NCBI RefSeq assembly: GCF_900176355.1
Contig: NZ_FWXI01000019.1
Coordinates: 43,633 to 107,632 of the forward strand
Length of the DNA: 64,000 nt
Reading direction: 5' to 3'
Origin: Sporomusa malonica
GTDB taxonomy: Bacteria > Bacillota > Negativicutes > Sporomusales > Sporomusaceae
In this document: piece by piece, positions 26,281 through 33,868 of the stretch
How the letters are laid out: each line of letters begins with the position of its first letter
Position numbering within the stretch: position 1 is the first letter of the stretch
Notes under the pieces: generated by a model
Told to the model about the DNA's origin: nothing
The model's database searches: none
The model's input: the letters and a program-made list of their open reading frames with translations, nothing else
Translations under genes and position numbers: made by a program

Positions 26281-26305
26281 AACTGGTTCTGCTGCAGAAC
26301 CAGTT
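26281..26305. promoter_or_regulatory. Perfect 25-bp palindrome, likely MocR operator
   Basis: Two 12-bp arms, AACTGGTTCTGC and GCAGAACCAGTT, flank a single central T without mismatch. It lies midway between the divergent mocR-type and eamA-type starts, 35 bp upstream of the former and 66 bp upstream of the latter. Confidence 0.75.
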
Positions 26306-26371
26306 TATTTGCTACCATTATATCATAGCTGTTAATTATTGTAATTACCATAAGGTGTGGGAGGGCGAAGG

Positions 26372-27313
26372 GTGGAACGTTTTATAGGTGTACTTTCTTT
26401 GCTGGGAGGCTTTACGTTAGCAGGAACCTCTGTGATAGCCGGACGTTTGGTTTCCGAAATACTAGGTACGTTTACCATAGCGGCAGTCAGTCTGTTTTTT
26501 GCTCTGCTGGGTTTGCTGCCGCTTTGCGCCCGAATGCTGGGCGAAACCATTCGGCAGATGTCAATGCGTGATTGGTTGAGTTTGCTGGTTCAAGCCTTGT
26601 TCGGTATCTTTCTATTCCGGATGTTTCTGCTGCAGGGGCTGATACGCACTAGTGCCGGAGAGGCCGGTGTACTCACTGGCGCAACACCAGCTGCTACCAT
26701 GTTGCTGGCCTGGCTTTTTCTAAAGGAACCGTTGGATATACTGCGCTTCCTTGGTGTAGTCAGCACAGTTGCCGGCATATTAGTTCTTCAAGGGGTGTTT
26801 TCGACTGACATTGGATTCTCAAGGGAACACCTCATCGGAAATTTGCTCGTGCTCTGTGCAGCGGTGTCTGAGTCATTGTTCAATGTATTTTCACGTATCA
26901 GTAGTATAAAAGCAGCTTTAAATCAATCACAGGCACTGGATCCTATTGTACAGACTACACTGGTAGTAGGGATTGCGTTACTTCTTTGCTTCGGTCCTGC
27001 GCTGGTCGAGCGTCCGGTAGAATCACTGATGTCCCTTGGTATAGCAGGTTGGTTGGCGTTAGTCTGGTATGGTGTGTTCGTCACTGCCTTGGCCTTCATT
27101 CTCTGGTACGCTGGTATTAAGCGCTGCGACGCTTCAATGGCTGCAGCCTTTTCCGGCATGATGCCATTTACGGCTTTGATCTTGTCGGTATTGCTGTTAG
27201 GTGAGCAACCTGGATGGCAGCAATGGCTTGGGGGATTAATGGTTATGAGTGGAATGTTGCTAACTGGTCTAAAACTACGCATGAGCCGTACTCAAGCAGA
27301 AAATAATTACTGA
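26372..27313 (+). CDS. EamA/DMT-family transporter
   Basis: Ten-helix drug/metabolite transporter (about 313 aa) with two EamA repeats, the typical conserved end-of-repeat motifs LTGATPAATMLLAWLFLKEP and SGMMPFTALILSVLLLGEQP being visible. GTG at 26372 follows GGGAGGGC. Divergent from the MocR-type regulator, which suggests export of an amino acid or related metabolite. Substrate not readable from sequence. Confidence 0.85.
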   Translation: MERFIGVLSLLGGFTLAGTSVIAGRLVSEILGTFTIAAVSLFFALLGLLPLCARMLGETIRQMSMRDWLSLLVQALFGIFLFRMFLLQGLIRTSAGEAGVLTGATPAATMLLAWLFLKEPLDILRFLGVVSTVAGILVLQGVFSTDIGFSREHLIGNLLVLCAAVSESLFNVFSRISSIKAALNQSQALDPIVQTTLVVGIALLLCFGPALVERPVESLMSLGIAGWLALVWYGVFVTALAFILWYAGIKRCDASMAAAFSGMMPFTALILSVLLLGEQPGWQQWLGGLMVMSGMLLTGLKLRMSRTQAENNY

Positions 27314-27384
27314 TATTCTTGATGGTCTTAGGTGGCAGAAATCATGATGTAATAATATATTAACAATAGAGGGAGGTGACTATA

Positions 27385-28344
27385 ATGACAAGTTTTAACG
27401 GATTAGAAATCATCGGTTGGTTTGCGTGCGTACTGTTCGGGCTTAATCTTGTGGCAATGGCATTATTTGTTCTGTTCGCCAAACTGCCAAACGGAAAATT
27501 TCGCGAGATGATTCGCGGTATTATATTTCAACTCGACAAGTTTGCCGACAAGCTGGAGAACAGTCAAAAGCGGGCAGTCGCAATGGCTCAGATTAGCGGA
27601 ATATTGGGTTGGCGTGGAATTTTTATTCCAACTATACTCATTGGCTGGGTAATTGACACAGAGGCAGCGGCAATTAAAGAGAGCCAGAAGGTGACAGGTA
27701 CACCGGATTTACCCAATGATCAAGAATTCGATGATCGCGTTAAAAATAACATGAGACAAGTTACATTAGCGGAAATAAAACAAATGGCCTTTGCGGCTAA
27801 AACTGCACTACAGCAGTCAGCACAAAGGTACGAATGGCCTATTAAGGTCTATTTGCATTGGTCAGCTGGGCATTATGACCAATTTTTTACCGATTATCAT
27901 TTTAACATAGGGGCAGATGGTTCAGTGTTTGTAAGTACTAACGACCTGAGTGAGAAAAAGTCCCACACGTATTTCCGCAACAGCGGTGCGATTGGCGTTG
28001 CCGCAGCCTGCGCTTATAATGCTGTCTCTTGTAATGATTTAGGACCAGAGCCCCCAACTGCATTACAGATCGAAGCTATGGCTCAAGTTGTTGCTGTGCT
28101 AAGCAAATCTTTAGATATTCCGATAGATATTCAGCATTTTATGACACATGCAGAGGCCGCTGATAATATGGATGGTTGTGATCCTGGTTATGAAGCAAAT
28201 GGATATCCGGAGGGCAGATATGGCCCGCAAAACAGTGTAGAGCGTTGGGACTTGTGGGTAGTTAAAGCAGGAGAAAAACCTGGCTCTGGTGGTGACATGC
28301 TGCGCGGTAAAGGAGTCTGGTATCAACAAAACGGTGTCGGATGA
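27385..28344 (+). CDS. Membrane-anchored amidase-like protein (copy 2)
   Basis: 319-aa close paralogue of the protein at 23910: same two-helix N-terminal layout and a C-terminal amidase-like domain with HWSAGHYDQFFTDYHFN, MTHAEAADNMDG and ERWDLW. ATG at 27385 has GGGAGGTG six bases upstream; a GTG at 27376 overlaps that site. Duplication around the MocR/EamA pair is clear from the near-identical blocks. Role as for copy 1. Confidence 0.65.
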   Translation: MTSFNGLEIIGWFACVLFGLNLVAMALFVLFAKLPNGKFREMIRGIIFQLDKFADKLENSQKRAVAMAQISGILGWRGIFIPTILIGWVIDTEAAAIKESQKVTGTPDLPNDQEFDDRVKNNMRQVTLAEIKQMAFAAKTALQQSAQRYEWPIKVYLHWSAGHYDQFFTDYHFNIGADGSVFVSTNDLSEKKSHTYFRNSGAIGVAAACAYNAVSCNDLGPEPPTALQIEAMAQVVAVLSKSLDIPIDIQHFMTHAEAADNMDGCDPGYEANGYPEGRYGPQNSVERWDLWVVKAGEKPGSGGDMLRGKGVWYQQNGVG

Positions 28345-28361
28345 CAGGTTTCCTCTATTGG

Positions 28362-28399
28362 AACGAAAAAAACATCCTGGCCAGAAGGCCGGGATGTTT
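28362..28399 (-). terminator. Terminator for the carD-like gene
   Basis: AAACATCC-GGCC stem with AGAA loop and GGCC-GGATGTTT; on the minus strand the stem is followed by TTTTTTT. It lies directly after the carD-like stop and between two convergent genes. Confidence 0.8.
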
Positions 28400-28407
28400 C
28401 CGTATTA

Positions 28408-28929
28408 CTACCCGATCGGCATACTATTTGTCAGCGAGAGATTGCTCATGGGTATATTGATTATTTGGTCTAACAAGTCAGAGGCCTGCTGCTTGGTAAT
28501 TCCTTTGACTAATACCACTTCGCTGATTAAGATCTGCAGAGCATCTTCCATCATATTTTTTTCGGTGATTCCTAGCTTCTTCTTGTTATTGCTGCGGACT
28601 AAGTCGCGAATCACTTCGGCTCCTTCGTATATATCACCGCTTTTTATTTTGGATAAGTTTCTTTGGATTCTTTGGTTATCCCTGGTTGTCAGCTCTGTCT
28701 CGCCATCAAAGAAAGTAGTGAGAACATTGTCAAGTTTATCTGGGTCTACAATGGGGCGTATCTTCAATCGGTCTGTCTTGCTAGTTGGGAACTGGACTAG
28801 CATTTTTCTGTGAAGTATATTAACGGTGTAATATAGCACGGTTTCCCCAAGGATTTCTTTTTCTTCAATTGCTTGAATCGTGCAGCCGCCCTGGGTTGGA
28901 TAAAAAATCTTATCACCTACTTGAAACAT
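28408..28929 (-). CDS. CarD/CdnL-family transcription regulator
   Basis: 173-aa protein. The N-terminal RNA-polymerase-interacting domain (MFQVGDKIFYPTQGGCTI near the start, LVQFPTSKTDRLKIRP about residues 44-60) resembles the CarD/TRCF Tudor-like module, followed by a helical domain that binds promoter DNA in the family. It is transcribed alone with its own terminator. CarD proteins stabilise open complexes at many promoters; targets here are unknown. Confidence 0.85.
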   Translation of the reverse strand: MFQVGDKIFYPTQGGCTIQAIEEKEILGETVLYYTVNILHRKMLVQFPTSKTDRLKIRPIVDPDKLDNVLTTFFDGETELTTRDNQRIQRNLSKIKSGDIYEGAEVIRDLVRSNNKKKLGITEKNMMEDALQILISEVVLVKGITKQQASDLLDQIINIPMSNLSLTNSMPIG

Positions 28930-29123
28930 GAACTCACCCCTTATCTCTTATACAGTATTTCTAATTATACAACAAAATATTATAAATATCAAAATAAATA
29001 TTTTATCATACCGGATATTTGGTGTCAACAATATTTTGCAGCTTCCCGAAAAAATAAATTGATTATAGCCGGAAGGAGCTTAAATAGCGTTAGCTAGGAG
29101 AAACTATTAGCGGAGGTGATAGA

Positions 29124-29264
29124 ATGCCCACACCAAAAACAGGGCCAGATAAGTTTGGGATAGAGCATGAAATTAGAAATGATAAAGGCAACAAACAGTT
29201 AACAGACGAGGAGGTGCGCGAGAAGGCAAAACACTTTACCAACAAGAGTGGTGCTAGACAATAG
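29124..29264 (+). CDS. Small hypothetical protein (46 aa)
   Basis: ATG preceded by CGGAGGTGATAGA, then 46 codons and TAG. The product starts MPTPKTGPDKFGIEHEIRND and is highly charged and hydrophilic, with no membrane segment or Cys. It is too short for most gene-finders. The ribosome site and codon use look real, but I do not recognise the family. Confidence 0.55.
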   Translation: MPTPKTGPDKFGIEHEIRNDKGNKQLTDEEVREKAKHFTNKSGARQ

Positions 29265-29285
29265 TAATCGGTAATGCAAGAAAGC

Positions 29286-29705
29286 TTAGTCTTTTTTCAT
29301 TACAATGGCTTTGCCATCAATGACCAAAGTACCTTCCTGATTGGTGACTGTGGTCCTTAAGACCAATCGGTTTTTGGCTTCGATTTTTTCGATAACTTCT
29401 ACTGTAGTTGTTACGGTATCACCGATTTTTACCGGAGCTTTGAAGGCTAGTTCCTGGGCAAGGTAAATGGTATTAGCGCCAGGCAGTGCTGTGCCAAGCA
29501 AAGCTGAGATGAAGGTGGCCGATAACATTCCGTGGGCGATACGCTCTTTGAACATTGTGGTTTTGGCAAACTCGGCATTGATATGTATTGGGTTAAAGTC
29601 GCCGCTAAGACCAGCAAAGGTATATACGTCATACTCGGACACTGTTTTGGCCGTACTGGCCTTGTCGCCAACCTTGATGTCGGCAAATTTTACATCTTGT
29701 ACCAT
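29286..29705 (-). CDS. MaoC-type (R)-enoyl-CoA hydratase
   Basis: 139-aa hot-dog-fold hydratase. The catalytic motif GDFNPIHI (Asp and His of the (R)-specific hydratase) and the following AHGMLSATFISALLG are typical of PhaJ. ATG at 29705 has AAGGGGTG upstream. Expected reaction: crotonyl-CoA to (R)-3-hydroxybutyryl-CoA. It is divergent from the lysine fermentation genes, whose product is crotonyl-CoA, which suggests it joins that pathway. Confidence 0.85.
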   Translation of the reverse strand: MVQDVKFADIKVGDKASTAKTVSEYDVYTFAGLSGDFNPIHINAEFAKTTMFKERIAHGMLSATFISALLGTALPGANTIYLAQELAFKAPVKIGDTVTTTVEVIEKIEAKNRLVLRTTVTNQEGTLVIDGKAIVMKKD

Positions 29706-29717
29706 AAAAAACACCCC

Positions 29718-29754
29718 TTGTTATAGAATATTGACCACTTTGTTATAAAATATT
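29718..29754. repeat. Direct repeats upstream of the MaoC gene
   Basis: TTGTTATAGAATATT (29718-29732) and TTGTTATAAAATATT (29740-29754) differ at one base and are offset by 22 bp, about two helical turns. They lie just upstream of the maoC-like start and may be an operator. Confidence 0.5.
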
Positions 29755-29870
29755 TTAATGCAAGGAGTGTGCCAAAAATCGATAGTTTTTTCAAGGTAAA
29801 ACAGATAGGCAGATTCGCGATCAGGCACAGGTTTTATCCCAAGGTTAAGAATGATATATAAAAACACGAC

Positions 29871-29909
29871 AAAAGCCCGCTTGAAACGATAAGTTTTAAG
29901 CGGGCTTTT
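29871..29909. terminator. Strong stem-loop without an obvious upstream gene
   Basis: A 17-bp stem with one G-T pair (AAAAGCCCGCTT outer arm, AAGCGGGCTTTT returning) and a 5-nt loop, with A/T tails on both sides. It could terminate on either strand. On the plus strand the only ORF before it is the small one ending at 29264. Confidence 0.6.
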
Positions 29910-29926
29910 CAAATTTCAAATATAGT

Positions 29927-29988
29927 TGCCCAAAAACCGGCAGCGGATGCCCAAAAACTGGCAGCGGATGCCCAAAAACCGGCGGCAG
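29927..29988. repeat. Three 21-bp tandem repeats, candidate activator sites
   Basis: Three copies of a 21-bp unit starting TGCCCAAAAAC and containing CGGCAGCGGA in the first copy (starts 29927, 29948, 29969; copies 2 and 3 differ by a few bases). The spacing equals two helical turns and the block ends about 110 bp upstream of the kdd sigma-54 promoter, so enhancer sites are likely. The same period in protein would be heptads, but no start codon supports a gene. Confidence 0.6.
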
Positions 29989-30098
29989 CCCAAGTGTTTT
30001 TTCAACAAGTGCACTATAAAGTGCTGAATTTTTGGCGGAATAACGGCTTGAAAAACATTTAAGTGGCTAGAAGGCGTGGATTGGCACAGGTTTAGGAG

Positions 30099-30116
30099 TT
30101 GGAACGGAATTTGCAT
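30099..30116 (+). promoter_or_regulatory. Sigma-54 promoter of the kdd-kam operon
   Basis: TTGGAACGGAATTTGCAT: GG at 30101-30102 and GC at 30113-30114 with 10 bp between, matching the -24/-12 consensus. It lies about 150 bp before kdd. Confidence 0.85.
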
Positions 30117-30160
30117 TACAACTATATTGAACTGGTGCAAGTATGTATGAGAGAGGAGAA

Positions 30161-30244
30161 ATGGAAATGGACGGACCGGCTCAAGGTAAAAAATATGAAG
30201 TTGTTGAGGGACAATTTAAATTAACGAAGTATGTTATAAATTAA
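30161..30244 (+). CDS. Possible 27-residue peptide upstream of kdd
   Basis: ATG with GAGAGGAGAA immediately upstream, 27 codons and TAA, ending 17 bp before kdd. The product begins MEMDGPAQGKKYEVVEGQF and is hydrophilic. It would be the first translated frame after the sigma-54 promoter. It may be a leader peptide or a small pathway protein; I do not recognise it. Confidence 0.4.
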   Translation: MEMDGPAQGKKYEVVEGQFKLTKYVIN

Positions 30245-30261
30245 GCTGGAGGTAATTCATT

Positions 30262-31302
30262 ATGGGAAAAATCGGTTGCGAATTTGGAACACACCGGGTG
30301 CTGGAACCACAGGGCGTTTTAGCCCAGCCAGCCTGGAAACTTGACAATACTATGGAGATGTATAATAACGAGTTATTAATTGAAGTCGATACCCTGAATA
30401 TTGATGCTGCCAGTTTTACGCAAATTAAGAAAGAGGCTCAGGGCAATCCCGAGGCAATGGGCAAAATCATGATGGGCATTGTGGAAAAGCGAGGTAAGCA
30501 CCATAACCCGGTTACTGGATCTGGCGGTATGCTTATGGGGACTGTCAGTAAAATCGGTCCGGCCTGGGCGGGAAAAACGCCGGTAAAAGTTGGCGATAGA
30601 ATTGCTACACTAGTATCCTTGTCGCTTACTCCGCTGAAAATTAATAAAATCAAGAAAATCCATTTAGAAAAAGAACAAGTGGAAGTAGATGCCCAGGCAA
30701 TTCTGTTCAGTAGCGGTATTTATGCCGTACTGCCGGCAGATATGTCGCCCTCGCTGGCTTTAGCTATTTTGGATGTGGCAGGAGCTCCGGCACAAACGGC
30801 TCAATTGGTACGGCCGGGGCAAAATGTACTGGTCATTGGCGGTGGCGGCAAATCCGGTATGCTTTGTCTTTATGAGGCGAAAAAAAGAGCCGGTGTTACC
30901 GGTAAAGTCATTGGTTTAGGATCAAGTAAAGGCAGTTGTGACAGAATGCGTCAAATGGGACACGCCGATATCGTCATCCAAGTAGATGCAACTGCTCCCC
31001 TGGCAGTTATGAAAGCCGTGTCAGAAGTTACGAATGGGGAATTGGTCGATGTTGTGATTAACTGCGTGAATATTCCTGGTACGGAAATGGGTTCAGTCAT
31101 GGCGACGAAAGATAAAGGTACAGTCTATTTCTTTAGTATGGCTACCAGCTTTACCGGCGCCGCTCTTGGGGCTGAGGGAATAGGAAAAGATGTAACCATG
31201 CTGATTGGCAATGGCTATTGCCGGGACCATGCGGTGATTGCTTTGCAAACTGTTCGAGAGAATCCCGTTCTTTTGCAAACATTCCAGGAGCTTTACGCTT
31301 AA
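30262..31302 (+). CDS. kdd: L-erythro-3,5-diaminohexanoate dehydrogenase
   Basis: NAD-dependent amine dehydrogenase (346 aa) of the lysine fermentation pathway that oxidises 3,5-diaminohexanoate to 3-keto-5-aminohexanoate and ammonia. The nucleotide-binding loop VLVIGGGGKSGML is near residue 190; the N-terminal region KIGCEFGTHRVLEPQGVLAQ is diagnostic of the family (shown in part near residue 2). GGAGG precedes the ATG. Neighbours are all in the same pathway. kamB begins 2 bp after its stop. Confidence 0.93.
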   Translation: MGKIGCEFGTHRVLEPQGVLAQPAWKLDNTMEMYNNELLIEVDTLNIDAASFTQIKKEAQGNPEAMGKIMMGIVEKRGKHHNPVTGSGGMLMGTVSKIGPAWAGKTPVKVGDRIATLVSLSLTPLKINKIKKIHLEKEQVEVDAQAILFSSGIYAVLPADMSPSLALAILDVAGAPAQTAQLVRPGQNVLVIGGGGKSGMLCLYEAKKRAGVTGKVIGLGSSKGSCDRMRQMGHADIVIQVDATAPLAVMKAVSEVTNGELVDVVINCVNIPGTEMGSVMATKDKGTVYFFSMATSFTGAALGAEGIGKDVTMLIGNGYCRDHAVIALQTVRENPVLLQTFQELYA

Positions 31303-31304
31303 CC

Positions 31305-32324
31305 ATGTTTGTCTGGCATGAGATTTTCGGCGTACCCCCCGCTGTTATAACTATTGTGGGTATGGCTAAAAATGTTGGCAAGACAGTAACTCTCAACTAT
31401 ATACAAAAAATGTTTCATAATGAAGGCTGGGTATTGGGGCTGACTTCCATCGGGCGGGATGGCGAGACGTTTGACGCTTTGACAAATATAGCGAAGCCAT
31501 TGATTTCGGTGCAGCCGGGAATCATTCTGGCTACTGCTGAAAAAGTGATTACAGAGCCTGCGGGGTGGGAGTACTTGCAGGACACCGACTTCAAGACACC
31601 CCTTGGCAAAGTAATTATTCTCCGGGCGAAATCATTGAACAAAGTGGTTCTGGCCGGACCAAGCAAGAACCGGGAGATCCAAGAATTGCTCCAGTCTTTA
31701 GCCGCATGGGGCGCCCAGTGTATTCTTATTGATGGCGCATTCGACCGCCAGAGTTCAGCTGATCCTTTGGTCAGCAACCAGGTAATACTGGCAACCGGGG
31801 CTACAGTAAGCCGTGATTTGACAGAGTTAATTCATGCGACACAAAGCAGGGTTGAGCAATTGACATTACCGGCATGTAGTCAGTTTTACCGGGAGTTGTC
31901 GAACAAATCTCAGGCTAAAGTTCTCATTGTGAATGCGGGAGTTCCTCGCGAAATGTCTCTTACTACGTCACTCTTGCGCCCGGTAGAGTGGAGCGAGTTG
32001 TTTGGCTTGGATTGTGATGCGGTGATCGTCAAAGGGGCGGTGGGGGACGGATTGGCCCAGGCTTTATTGCGGCAGCTCCGGCCACCAAAAATAATTGTTC
32101 AAGATGCCAGTAAAATTTTTGTTAATCCTAATTTATGGCGTCAGCTTAAGGATCATCACGTGCAATTTTCGGCGGTGCAGACTATCTGTTTATTAGGTGT
32201 GACGATAAACCCAACCTATCCAGGAGGAAAAGGGTTTGACGCTGAAGAAATATTACAGAAAATGGGAAAAGTATTATCGCCCATGCCAGTACTTGATATA
32301 ATGCGTGAGGCAAAGTTTAAATAA
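31305..32324 (+). CDS. kamB: Lysine 5,6-aminomutase reactivase subunit KamB
   Basis: 339-aa P-loop protein (GMAKNVGKT near residue 24, a Walker A motif) of the KamB family. KamB with the MutS-like KamC is proposed to reactivate the B12 enzyme KamDE. ATG at 31305, 2 bp after the kdd stop, so translation is coupled; AGGAG lies within the kdd end. No KamC gene is seen anywhere in this window, so its partner must be elsewhere or absent. Confidence 0.85.
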   Translation: MFVWHEIFGVPPAVITIVGMAKNVGKTVTLNYIQKMFHNEGWVLGLTSIGRDGETFDALTNIAKPLISVQPGIILATAEKVITEPAGWEYLQDTDFKTPLGKVIILRAKSLNKVVLAGPSKNREIQELLQSLAAWGAQCILIDGAFDRQSSADPLVSNQVILATGATVSRDLTELIHATQSRVEQLTLPACSQFYRELSNKSQAKVLIVNAGVPREMSLTTSLLRPVEWSELFGLDCDAVIVKGAVGDGLAQALLRQLRPPKIIVQDASKIFVNPNLWRQLKDHHVQFSAVQTICLLGVTINPTYPGGKGFDAEEILQKMGKVLSPMPVLDIMREAKFK

Positions 32325-32355
32325 TGGGAGCCGCCGCGATAAGGGGAGAAGAGTT

Positions 32356-33804
32356 TTGCTAAACCGGTTAGATAGCAGTGATTATTGTCTTGATTTGGTA
32401 TTAAATCAGGTGGATCAAGGGGTACATATTATAGATTGTAAAGGAATCACAATCTTCTATAACCAGACAGCAGCGGAGGTTGAAGGATTACAGCCTGCAG
32501 ATGTTATTGGGAAACATGTTCTCCAGGCATATCCTTCATTAACACTGGAAACAAGCAGTTTGATGGAGGTTTTGGCCAGTGGCAAGCCTATATTAAATCA
32601 GCAACAGACAATTGTAAGCAGAACCGGGAGAATTATCACAATTCATTACTCAACACTCCCCCTATATCGTGATGGCAAGTTGGTTGGCGCTTGTGACCTG
32701 TCACGGGACATTACAAAAATTAAACAGCTTTCGGAAAAGGTAATGGATTTGCAGGGAGAATTGTTGGGGGCAAAAGGCGTCAATAGGGAAACGGTAAAGA
32801 CAAAGGATGTCAAGTTTGCAAAATACACTTTTAATGATATTGTAGGCAGTCATGATTTGGTAGTTAAACTGAAGGTATTGGGGCAGCGGGTAGCGTCACA
32901 TTCTTCCCCTATTTTTGTGATTGGCGAAACCGGTGTCGGGAAAGAACTGGTAGTACAGTCTATTCATAATGCATCTACCCGTAAGAATGGACCGTTTATA
33001 GCACAAAATTGCGCAGCTTTTCCGGCAACATTATTGGAAAGCATACTTTTTGGGACGGTAAAAGGAAGTTTTACTGGCGCGGAAAATCGGCCAGGGTTGT
33101 TTGAACTGGCCGATGGAGGAACGCTGTTTTTGGACGAAATCAATTCAATGCCGATGGAGTTGCAGAGTAAATTACTCCGGGTATTACAGGATGGAAGTTT
33201 GCGCCGCATTGGTGATAATGATTTAAAAAAAGTAGACACCCGGATTATTGCCTGTACTAATGTCAATCCCGAGGAGGCTGTACATAATAAGGAACTGCGG
33301 ATTGACTTGTACTACAGGTTAAATGTTGTTTCTTTGGTGGTGCCTCCTTTGCGGGAACGCAAAAGTGATATACCCGCTCTGATCGATCACTTCATTGCGC
33401 TGTATAACTCTAAGCTAGGCTGTCAGGTTAAAGGTGTCAGCAAGGAAGTCCGGTCAATTTTTCTGGATTATACCTGGCCTGGAAATGTAAGGGAGATGCA
33501 GCATGCTATCGAGCATGCTATGAATGTCGTTTCTGGGCCGCTAATTGCGGTGGAGCATCTGCCTGAACATTTGTGTCAATATGCTGGGGCAGCCGACAAT
33601 GACACCGTTGGTTTCGACTTGGAGAAGAAAAGTTTGACGGCAATAGTCAGACAGGTAGAAAAAAGTACAATTATCCAGGCTTTGGCAAGGTACGGGGGAA
33701 ACATATCCGAGGCGGCGCGGCATTTAGGTATTCCCCGTCAGACTATACAATATAAACTAAAGATTCATGGACTGCTTGCCAGTACCAGAAATAGTGGTTA
33801 TTAG
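32356..33804 (+). CDS. Sigma-54-dependent activator of lysine fermentation
   Basis: 482-aa enhancer-binding protein with PAS (about 15-135), AAA+ and Fis-type HTH. Walker A is GETGVGKE, the sigma-54 contact loop reads GSFTGA (one change from GAFTGA), and the HTH is AARHLGIPRQTIQYKL. The TTG at 32356 follows AAGGGGAG at 7 bases; the longer frame from 32305 overlaps kamB and is unlikely. It lies inside the kam cluster, which has two sigma-54 promoters, so it most likely activates both, probably in response to lysine or an intermediate bound by PAS. Confidence 0.9.
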   Translation: MLNRLDSSDYCLDLVLNQVDQGVHIIDCKGITIFYNQTAAEVEGLQPADVIGKHVLQAYPSLTLETSSLMEVLASGKPILNQQQTIVSRTGRIITIHYSTLPLYRDGKLVGACDLSRDITKIKQLSEKVMDLQGELLGAKGVNRETVKTKDVKFAKYTFNDIVGSHDLVVKLKVLGQRVASHSSPIFVIGETGVGKELVVQSIHNASTRKNGPFIAQNCAAFPATLLESILFGTVKGSFTGAENRPGLFELADGGTLFLDEINSMPMELQSKLLRVLQDGSLRRIGDNDLKKVDTRIIACTNVNPEEAVHNKELRIDLYYRLNVVSLVVPPLRERKSDIPALIDHFIALYNSKLGCQVKGVSKEVRSIFLDYTWPGNVREMQHAIEHAMNVVSGPLIAVEHLPEHLCQYAGAADNDTVGFDLEKKSLTAIVRQVEKSTIIQALARYGGNISEAARHLGIPRQTIQYKLKIHGLLASTRNSGY

Positions 33805-33868
33805 ATTTTCTACGGAAAATGAGCGGCGAGGCTAACAAATAGACTAAACTTAATGGGGGGAGACTGGA

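Noticed and set aside
29927..29988. Tandem 21-bp repeats as a CRISPR array
   Set aside because: The units are adjacent with no variable spacers, and no cas genes occur in the window.
29916..30140. A 74-codon minus-strand frame in the repeat region
   Set aside because: It owes its length to the tandem repeats, has no ribosome site and no recognisable product.
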